Of a DNA stretch of 11,988 nt, positions 7,220-11,988 are shown piece by piece. Below the pieces are notes generated by a model. The model was not told where the DNA came from and did not search any database. It saw nothing but the letters and a program-made list of their open reading frames with translations. The translations under genes and the position numbers were made by a program. Position 1 is the stretch's first letter, and each line of letters opens with the position of its first letter. The DNA is from Methanothrix harundinacea (GTDB lineage Archaea > Halobacteriota > Methanosarcinia > Methanotrichales > Methanotrichaceae). The stretch spans positions 1 through 11,988 of the forward strand of contig DAQG01000031.1 in assembly GCA_002502785.1 (NCBI GenBank), read 5' to 3'.

Positions 7220-8092
7220 TCAGGGCACAATCTTGGATATGTTGACCTCGATTATGTCCTCGGCCCCTGCTTTCTTGAGCTGCGGGATCAAAAGGTTGAT
7301 CCCGGACCTGTCCACCACGCTCTGGACGGCGTAAAACCCCGAGTTGTAGAGCTTCGAGACCGTGGGCCGCTTCATGCTGGGCAGAAGGGCGATGACGTCC
7401 TCGATCTGCTTCTCGGGCACGTTCAGGGCGATCAGCACCTTGCCTCTCGCCCGCGTGACGGCAAAGAGCATCGTTTCGATTGCCTGGATCTCCTCCCTCT
7501 TCACCGGATCGGCCCAGCTCTCCTTATTTGCGACAAGCTCCGAGGTCGACTCCAGGATCACGTCGATGATCTTGAGGCCGTTTTTGACCAGGGTCGACCC
7601 GGTCTCCGTCAGGTCGACGACGGCGTCTGCAAGCTCCGGAACCTTCGCCTCAGTCGCCCCGTAGGAGTACTCGACCTCCACCGGGATCCCGAAACTTTCG
7701 AAGAACTTCTTGGTGAGGTTCGGGTACTCCGTCGAGATCCTGCTGCCGGGAACGACGTCTTTTGCGCTCTCGGCCTTCTGGGACTCGGGGACTGCGACGA
7801 CAACCTTGACCTTCCCCGGCCCCTGCTTTCCGTAGTCGAGCTCCGCCACGGTGACGACGTCGGCCTCCGACTCCTTGACCCAGTCCGTCCCCGAAATCCC
7901 CAGGTCGAAGTAGCCCTTGGCGACGTAGGTGGGGATCTCCTGGGGTCGAAGGATCTTCACCTTCCCGACCCGCGGGTCGTTGATCCTGGCGTTGTACTCC
8001 CGCTCAGTCCTCCTTATTTCGAGGCCCGCCTGCTGGAAGAGCTGGAGGGTCTGGTTCTGCAAACTTCCTTTTGGAATGGCGATATTAATCAT
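7220..8092 (-). CDS. hisG: ATP phosphoribosyltransferase, long form
   Basis: HisG joins ATP and PRPP to phosphoribosyl-ATP, the first and feedback-controlled step of histidine synthesis. From ATG 8092 the protein has 290 residues and begins MINIAIPKGSL, the normal start of the family. DLGISGTDWV (63-72) and the PRPP-binding DLTETGST (160-167) are present. Residues from about 200 to 290 form the C-terminal ACT-like domain of the long form, which binds histidine, so no HisZ partner is needed. The frame is open upstream to 8167 (25 more residues), but the shared promoter at 8171-8180 would start transcripts near 8150, excluding the ATGs at 8164 and 8167. A leaderless start at 8152 (310 residues) cannot be excluded. 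No other his gene is adjacent. Confidence 0.95.
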   Translation of the reverse strand: MINIAIPKGSLQNQTLQLFQQAGLEIRRTEREYNARINDPRVGKVKILRPQEIPTYVAKGYFDLGISGTDWVKESEADVVTVAELDYGKQGPGKVKVVVAVPESQKAESAKDVVPGSRISTEYPNLTKKFFESFGIPVEVEYSYGATEAKVPELADAVVDLTETGSTLVKNGLKIIDVILESTSELVANKESWADPVKREEIQAIETMLFAVTRARGKVLIALNVPEKQIEDVIALLPSMKRPTVSKLYNSGFYAVQSVVDRSGINLLIPQLKKAGAEDIIEVNISKIVP

Positions 8093-8170
8093 GGATAAGC
8101 ACACCAACTCCAGACAAGTATCCTCCAGGGCTTTTATCTTTTGCCTTTTCATTTTCAGATCCATCACAAA

Positions 8171-8180
8171 TTTTAATATA
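8171..8180. promoter_or_regulatory. Shared TATA element between hisG and the nitroreductase gene
   Basis: TTTTAATATA is nearly symmetrical. On the plus strand it lies about 27 bases before the nitroreductase ATG, which fits a leaderless transcript. On the minus strand the same bases (TATATTAAAA) would start a hisG message near 8150, with a leader of about 58 bases to ATG 8092. Confidence 0.55.
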
Positions 8181-8202
8181 CGACAGGGCCCACCCTGAGC
8201 CG

Positions 8203-8721
8203 ATGAACTTCAAGGACGTCCTGGAAGGCCGAAGGTCGATCAGGAGGTACTCGGACCGCCCGGTGGGCAGGGACATGATCGTCTCGCTCCTGGGGGCGGC
8301 GGAGACCGCGCCCTCGGCCGGAAACCTGAGGGCTAGAGAGTACTACGTCGTCACCAGCCCCCAGCTTAGGTTGGCCCTTTCGGCAGCAGCCTTTGGCCAG
8401 GAGCACGTGGCAACCGCACCCGTCGTGGTGGTAGTATGCGCCGATCCCGTGAAGTCTGGGAGACGGTACGGCGACCGAGGCCAGCTCTACTCAATTCAGG
8501 ACGCAGACGCCGCCACCGTCTGCCTCATCCTCGCGGCCTGCAATCGAGGTCTTGGAAGCTGCTGGACCGGGGCCTTTGATGATACGATAGTTAGAGATCT
8601 CCTGGACCTTCCAGGCCGCCTCGTCCCCACGGCGATCGTCTCCATCGGCTGGCCCGACGAAAAGCCGACACCCCCGCCGGGACGGGATATGACGGAGGCC
8701 GTTCACTGGATCGAGGGCTGA
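8203..8721 (+). CDS. Nitroreductase-family flavoprotein
   Basis: A short (172-residue) member of the FMN-dependent nitroreductase superfamily, cytoplasmic and normally a homodimer. FMN phosphate and ring contacts are visible in GRRSIRRYS (9-17), APSAGNLRAREYYVV (36-50), a central helix with QDADAATVCLILAACNRGLGSCW (split at 99-121), and the closing strand IVSIGWP (145-151). The natural substrate cannot be told: family members reduce nitro compounds, quinones, enones or flavins, using NAD(P)H and perhaps F420-linked electrons in methanogens. There is no ribosome-binding site before the ATG, and the TATA box at 8171-8180 fits a leaderless message. The elp3 start follows after only eight bases, so the two are co-transcribed, though no functional link is evident. 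Confidence 0.9.
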   Translation: MNFKDVLEGRRSIRRYSDRPVGRDMIVSLLGAAETAPSAGNLRAREYYVVTSPQLRLALSAAAFGQEHVATAPVVVVVCADPVKSGRRYGDRGQLYSIQDADAATVCLILAACNRGLGSCWTGAFDDTIVRDLLDLPGRLVPTAIVSIGWPDEKPTPPPGRDMTEAVHWIEG

Positions 8722-8729
8722 AGACGGGA

Positions 8730-10289
8730 TTGCGAGAGATCGTCGACGCAATTCTCTCCGGAGAGATCACCACCCAGGCAGACCTGGAGAAGTGGAAGCG
8801 AAAGACGGGACGTGAATTCGGCCTTTCAAACCTCCCGAAAAACGCCGAGATCCTGGCCGTGGCCGAAGACGGAGAGCGAGACCTCCTCAAGCTTCTTGTG
8901 CGAAAGCCGACACGTACACTATCGGGTGTAGCGGTGGTGGCGGCTATGACCTCTCCCGCCCCGTGCCCTCACGGCGTCTGCGTCCCCTGTCCTGGCGGCG
9001 TCAGCCGGAGGGACGGGTGCCCCACGCCTCAGAGCTACACCGGAAGAGAGCCGGCGGCCATGCGGGCGATCCAGCAGCAGTACGACCCCTATCGCCAGGT
9101 AAAAACTCGCCTACGGCAGCTGGAGGAGATCGGCCACTCCCTGGACAAGGTGGACCTGATAATCATGGGCGGTACGATCACCTCAAGGCCCCTGGGCTAC
9201 CAGTACTGGTTTGTGAAAAGGTGCCTGGAAGCGATGAACGATTATCCCAGCCTCGGCCAGGGATCTATGGGCCCTGAGGCCAGCGTGCCCCGAAAGTGCT
9301 TCCGTGAAGTGGCGATGGAGAACGAGTCGTCCCGGGTCAGAAACGTCGGCACCACCTTCGAGACCCGGCCCGACTGGTGCAGGCCGTCCCATATTCGAAA
9401 TATGCTCCATCTGGGTGGGACAAAGGTGGAGCTGGGGGTCCAGAGCACCGACGACGACCTTCTCGCGAAGATGAGGCGGGGCCATTCCGTCCAGGATTCG
9501 ATCGAGGCGAACCGGGCCCTGAGGGAGGCGGGTTTCAAGGTGGGGTTTCACATGATGCCGGGCCTTCCATGCTCCGACCTTCAGCGGGATCTAGCGTGCT
9601 TTCGGGACCTCTTCGAGAAGGAGGAGTTCAGGCCCGACTACCTCAAGATCTACCCCGCGCTGGTGGTGGAGGGAACCGAGCTGTACGACCTTTACCTCCG
9701 GGGCGAGTACTCCCCCCTGGAAGACGACGTGGCCGCGGAACTGATATCCAGGATCAAGGAGCTGATCCCCCGCTACACCAGGCTCCAGCGGATCCAAAGA
9801 GACATCCCGGCCCCCCAGATAGCAGCCGGCGTCAAAAAGAGCAACCTTCGCCAGCTGGCAAAGGGAAAGCTAGAGGCGAGGGGCGGAGCTTGCAGGTGCA
9901 TCAGGTGCAGGGAGGCGGGTCTCAGGGGCGTTCCCGAGGAGATGGATGTTTCCTTGAAGGATCTGACTTACCGGGCCTGCGGCGGAGTGGAGCGTTTCCT
10001 CTCCTACGAGGGCGAGGACGGGACTCTTGCGGGCTTTCTGCGGCTGAGGCTATCAGAGAATGCTCACGTGAGGGAGCTTCACGTCTACGGGCCCATGACA
10101 CCTCTGGGAAAGAAAGGCGGATGGCAGCACCGGGGCTTCGGATCGAGACTTCTCGCCAAAGCCGAGGAGATCACCATGGAGAGGGGATACGATTCACTCA
10201 AAATCACCAGCGGCATCGGGGCCAGGCCCTACTACCGACGGCACGGCTACGAGCTGATAGAGCCTTACATGGTCAAGCATCTCTGCTGA
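8730..10289 (+). CDS. elp3: Elp3, tRNA uridine(34) carboxymethylation radical SAM/acetyltransferase
   Basis: Archaeal Elp3 alone uses acetyl-CoA and S-adenosylmethionine to begin cm5U-type modification of wobble uridine 34 in tRNA. The 519 residues match the family. The N-terminal helical part reads SNLPKNAEIL (33-42). The radical SAM cluster motif is C79-x4-C84-x2-C87 (CPHGVCVPC). Further Elp3 landmarks are TTFETRPDWC (208-217), GGTKVELGVQS (229-239), MPGLP (276-280), APQIAAGVKKSNLRQLAKG (361-379), and the zinc-type C388-x-C390-x2-C393. The acetyltransferase domain (about 420-519) has the acetyl-CoA loop QHRGFGS (466-472) and the conserved YYRRHGYE (501-508). The start is TTG at 8730: an in-frame stop at 8691-8693 leaves nothing better upstream except a CTG, and the next ATG is inside the conserved region. 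It is translated just behind the nitroreductase gene. Confidence 0.95.
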   Translation: MREIVDAILSGEITTQADLEKWKRKTGREFGLSNLPKNAEILAVAEDGERDLLKLLVRKPTRTLSGVAVVAAMTSPAPCPHGVCVPCPGGVSRRDGCPTPQSYTGREPAAMRAIQQQYDPYRQVKTRLRQLEEIGHSLDKVDLIIMGGTITSRPLGYQYWFVKRCLEAMNDYPSLGQGSMGPEASVPRKCFREVAMENESSRVRNVGTTFETRPDWCRPSHIRNMLHLGGTKVELGVQSTDDDLLAKMRRGHSVQDSIEANRALREAGFKVGFHMMPGLPCSDLQRDLACFRDLFEKEEFRPDYLKIYPALVVEGTELYDLYLRGEYSPLEDDVAAELISRIKELIPRYTRLQRIQRDIPAPQIAAGVKKSNLRQLAKGKLEARGGACRCIRCREAGLRGVPEEMDVSLKDLTYRACGGVERFLSYEGEDGTLAGFLRLRLSENAHVRELHVYGPMTPLGKKGGWQHRGFGSRLLAKAEEITMERGYDSLKITSGIGARPYYRRHGYELIEPYMVKHLC

Positions 10290-10308
10290 GCCGGCCACCA
10301 GGTCCGGC
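10290..10308. terminator. Short GC hairpin after elp3
   Basis: GCCGG (10290-10294) pairs with CCGGC (10304-10308), immediately after the elp3 TGA. It may serve as a weak terminator between the convergent elp3 and the minus-strand remnant ending at 10317. Confidence 0.35.
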
Positions 10309-10316
10309 GTTCGTGG

Positions 10317-10450
10317 CTAGAATTTCAGGTTTACGTCCAAAATCGTCTCCTTGCCCGAGATGTGCGTTATCCTGGGACGCTCTCCAGAAGTCGTGATTTT
10401 TCTTCTCGGCCTTTCCCGGGATCGACGGTGATGCGATCGATGTGGGGACC
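10317..10450 (-). pseudogene. Possible decayed C-terminal coding remnant
   Basis: After the TAA of the small membrane gene (10453-10451) the same minus-strand frame stays open and reads GPHIDRITVDPGKGREEK. A shift at a run of five A near 10396-10400 then enters a frame reading KITTSGERPRITHIS and GKETILDVNLKF before a TAG at 10319-10317. Both pieces look protein-like, and the whole would make a membrane-anchored protein of about 95 residues if the stop and shift were repaired. This is a reading by eye; chance is a real alternative. Confidence 0.25.
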
Positions 10451-10597
10451 TTAGCGGGGAGGGCATTCGGGGATGCAGTGCATCGCCAGGAGGAGAAGCA
10501 GAACTGCCACTACGATCAGGATCAGATGGTTTCGGAACTTCCTCCACCCGACCTCAGCCATCAGGATCTTGAGACTGGAAGCTGATAGGTACACCAT
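10451..10597 (-). CDS. Small single-span membrane protein (48 residues)
   Basis: This short frame begins with ATG at 10597-10595 and ends with TAA at 10453-10451. A textbook Shine-Dalgarno, GAGGTGA, lies five bases before the ATG. A TATA-like CGTATAGTAA (10650-10641) sits at the right distance for a start near 10619. The product has a polar N-terminus (EVGWRKFRNH, about 15-24), one hydrophobic span (LILIVVAVLLLLLAM, 25-39) and a short tail with two cysteines and prolines (CIPECPPR). The positive residues before the span predict the N-terminus inside. I do not recognise a family. It runs convergently towards elp3. The signals are better than expected by chance, but the frame is short, and it may be the front part of a longer broken gene (see 10317-10450). 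Confidence 0.5.
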   Translation of the reverse strand: MVYLSASSLKILMAEVGWRKFRNHLILIVVAVLLLLLAMHCIPECPPR

Positions 10598-10940
10598 CAA
10601 AATCACCTCTTCTTTCCAGCTTGATCCGGGAAAAATGGTTACTATACGACGACCGACCTTCCTTCGGGCCGCCGAGGCAAAACCCGAACCTTTTTATTTA
10701 TTTGTGTATTCAATCCTTAATAAATCTTGTCTACAATTCCTAAAAAGAAATCAAGCAGCCACATCTTCGAAGATCGTATCTCAACCCCCACCATGGGATG
10801 AAGTGTATTTGTGTACCATCCGTTTACAGGATCAACAAGGCCATTTGAAGGGGATTTCTTCTGGTGAATCTAGCTCTAAAAGGGATCTCTTGCATACCGC
10901 AGGACACCCACATCCTTTTGAATTCTTTTGTACCATAATG
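10598..10940. other. Gene-free stretch, content unexplained
   Basis: The region turns AT-rich after 10680. CTTTTTATTTATTT at about 10688-10701 could be a plus-strand promoter. A perfect 12-base palindrome, ATCTTCGAAGAT, lies at about 10763-10774. The plus-strand frame open from 10473 to 10949 has no ribosome-binding site and an amino-acid make-up unlike a real protein. I see no recognisable gene or repeat family. Confidence 0.4.
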
Positions 10941-10949
10941 TTTAAATAG
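10941..10949 (+). promoter_or_regulatory. TATA box of the structured RNA
   Basis: TTTAAATAG is a close match to the archaeal TATA consensus. Its centre lies 27 bases before 10972, where a perfect terminal helix of the RNA begins, so promoter position and RNA fold independently predict the same 5' end. Confidence 0.6.
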
Positions 10950-10970
10950 TATGGATGCATAGTTGTAGTT

Positions 10971-11108
10971 TGCCCACTTGTGAATAGTGGCCTTCGTGCA
11001 AGTCAGAAGGTGGCCTGGTAAAGATGCGAAAGGAGTAACATCCTTTTCCGTCCAAAATGTTAAAGGGCTTGGTTAAAGCCGATGAGCAAGTGGGCGCAAG
11101 ATAACTTT
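10971..11108 (+). ncRNA. Candidate stand-alone structured RNA, family not recognised
   Basis: A perfect 9-bp terminal helix (GCCCACTTG at 10972-10980 with CAAGTGGGC at 11087-11095) encloses at least three local hairpins. These are CCTTC/GAAGG around a ten-base loop (about 11000-11020), AAAGGA/TCCTTT around a six-base loop (about 11028-11047), and GGCTT/AAGCC around a five-base loop (11066-11080). A TATA box lies at the proper distance, and T tracts at 11106-11109 and 11117-11120 could end it. No protein-like frame covers it, and no plus-strand gene follows within about 850 bases, so it is not an ordinary leader riboswitch. It does not match tRNA, 5S, SRP or RNase P features that I can check by eye. 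It may be a regulatory or guide RNA. Its 3' side points towards the end of the lipoprotein gene, so an antisense role is possible. Confidence 0.55.
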
Positions 11109-11168
11109 TCCGTCCATTTTCCAATTTCATTCAGTGGAATTTCATAAGACGTCGAATCTAAATTTATG

Positions 11169-11190
11169 TGTGGAGGCAAATGCCCCCACA
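11169..11190. terminator. Hairpin terminator of the lipoprotein gene
   Basis: TGTGG-A-GGC pairs with GCC-C-CCACA around a four-base loop, with one mismatch. It lies 20 bases beyond the minus-strand stop codon and is followed on that strand by the AT-rich ATAAATTTAG. It can also form on the plus strand, where it would back up termination of the RNA at 10971-11108. Confidence 0.55.
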
Positions 11191-11209
11191 GATTCCGAGT
11201 CCGAGATCC

Positions 11210-11767
11210 TCATTCGGTGATCGCTCTGAGGACCGTATTGTTCTGCGATAGCAGCTCTTTGGTGATCATCCATTTGGCCGTATCTTCTTCGACGAAGGGC
11301 GTGTTAGCGATGATGATCTCCTCGGGCATCTTCAATGTGATCTTCATGACGACGTCGTTCTTGTCGGCTTCGAGGATCTCTTCGGGGCTGAAAACCCGGT
11401 CGAGATACAGCTGGAACTCGTAAGATCCGTTCTCCGCCTTCCAGGTCGCACCCCGTATATCGGTCACAGGGACCTTTTTCTTTGCAGTCCATTCGTAGAC
11501 CAGGTATTCGGTATAATCCTCTTCAAAGGTGTAGTTCCTGCTTTCGTAATTGGTGTTCAGCTCCGGTATCAGCTGCTGGACCTGCCAGGAGAGCTGAGAT
11601 AGCTCTGATCCGGCCTCGGACTTGTCGGCGATCGCGCTGAAGTTGACGAAGGCGTTCCCCTCCTCATCGATGACGATATCTTGGCTGGACTGGATGCATC
11701 CTGAGAAGATCGCAGCACAGAAGACGACCGCCAGTAATGAAGCTGTTTTTTTGCAATTGAAGCCCAT
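11210..11767 (-). CDS. Archaeal lipoprotein, possibly LppM/DUF3153-like
   Basis: A 185-residue exported lipoprotein. KK at 6-7 is followed by a hydrophobic stretch (9-20) and a lipobox FSGC with the modified cysteine at C24. The mature part (IQSSQDIVIDEEGNA ... VNFSAIADKSEAGSE) resembles LppM/DUF3153 proteins: a beta-strand with DEEG just after the lipid anchor and a closing part with KITLKMPEEII, TAKWMI and VLRAITE. That assignment is tentative. Several N-x-S/T sites suggest glycosylation. The ATG at 11767-11765 is preceded by GGAGGG at about seven bases. A TATA-like TTTACTTATA near 11825-11816 would start the message near 11793. The gene ends at the hairpin 11169-11190 and appears to be transcribed alone. 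No truncation is visible. Confidence 0.75.
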   Translation of the reverse strand: MGFNCKKTASLLAVVFCAAIFSGCIQSSQDIVIDEEGNAFVNFSAIADKSEAGSELSQLSWQVQQLIPELNTNYESRNYTFEEDYTEYLVYEWTAKKKVPVTDIRGATWKAENGSYEFQLYLDRVFSPEEILEADKNDVVMKITLKMPEEIIIANTPFVEEDTAKWMITKELLSQNNTVLRAITE

Positions 11768-11814
11768 TTTTTACCCTCCTCTGACGACTCGGTTTTGCGT
11801 CAACAATAGGTTGT

Positions 11815-11828
11815 TATAAGTAAATACT
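11815..11828 (-). promoter_or_regulatory. TATA-type promoter of the lipoprotein gene
   Basis: The minus strand reads ATTTACTTATAAC here, about 50-60 bases before the ATG at 11767, giving a leader of about 25 bases that contains the GGAGGG ribosome-binding site. Confidence 0.45.
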
Positions 11829-11988
11829 ATTCGCATATGCTGCTTTGGGCACAATCTAAAACATTCGCGGCCGGTTGGAATCTTGAAGAGTTGTGCTGGC
11901 CTCGACGTTGAGAACGACTTCGACGCTAAATGCTCTTATTTGCAATCGTGTGAGTCGAAATGGCGGTCATGGCAGCGTGCCGAATGTG

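Noticed and set aside
6994..7230. Open frame on the minus strand across the tRNA reading VKGFEPLIYSLGG
   Set aside because: This is the well-known false protein produced by translating the antisense of a tRNA gene; the cloverleaf explains the sequence.
9377..10396. 339-codon plus-strand frame overlapping elp3
   Set aside because: Its Gly/Arg/Pro/Ser-rich product is a frame shadow of the clearly identified elp3 gene.
10473..10949. 158-codon plus-strand open frame
   Set aside because: No ribosome-binding site, no domain or biased composition typical of a protein, and it overlaps the better-supported small membrane gene on the other strand.
10971..11108. Cobalamin-riboswitch identity for the structured RNA
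   Set aside because: A loop with GTGCAAGTC and a late AAAGCCGATGAG faintly recall that class, but the length, the missing conserved core and the lack of a downstream gene argue against it.
11960..11988. Start of a plus-strand gene at the window edge (ATG 11960)
   Set aside because: Only nine codons are visible, there is no ribosome-binding site, and the TATA-like stretch is too close for a clear promoter.
11829..11988. 7-bp inverted repeat ACATTCG (11861-11867) / CGAATGT (11981-11987) as a mobile-element end
   Set aside because: Too short and too far apart to separate from chance; no element genes are seen. I find nothing else in this terminal stretch.
1..11988. CRISPR array
   Set aside because: No regularly spaced repeats are present at any scale I could read.

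Overview
The window looks like part of a euryarchaeal, probably methanogen-type, chromosome; a Methanothrix/Methanosaeta-like genome is my best guess. The basis is an archaeal-class S-adenosylmethionine synthetase, an archaeal Elp3, a long-form HisG, an ArsA/Get3-type ATPase, archaeal TATA-type promoters about 25-30 bases before inferred transcript starts, and exported NosD-like beta-helix proteins rich in N-glycosylation sequons. The taxon is an inference from gene content; no rRNA is present.

Layout. Positions 1-710 hold gene debris: a strong composite stem-loop, a frameshifted minus-strand hypothetical gene, a short plus-strand piece resembling a cation-diffusion-facilitator transporter, and a perfect 12-bp hairpin that closes the metK unit. 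Positions 725-2994 carry the divergent pair metK (minus) and arsA-like ATPase (plus). Positions 3358-6938 are a strikingly AT-rich block of two overlapping genes for a secreted beta-helix protein and a multi-spanning membrane protein with an extracellular Ig-like region. A tRNA-Arg(CCT) gene follows, then hisG (minus), divergent from a nitroreductase-elp3 pair (plus). The last 1.7 kb holds a 48-residue single-span membrane protein missed by length cut-offs, an apparently free-standing structured RNA with its own promoter near 10971-11108, and a lipoprotein gene.

How the parts relate. The GC-rich genes are housekeeping functions with no common pathway: methyl-donor synthesis, P-loop ATPase, histidine biosynthesis, flavin redox, and tRNA wobble-uridine modification. 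tRNA-Arg(CCT) and Elp3 are both translation functions but are not co-transcribed. The two AT-rich genes overlap by 10 bases and are both exported or membrane-located, so they probably work together at the cell surface. Their base composition suggests separate acquisition beside the tRNA gene. The best candidates for something undescribed are this AT-rich surface pair and the stand-alone RNA near 11000.
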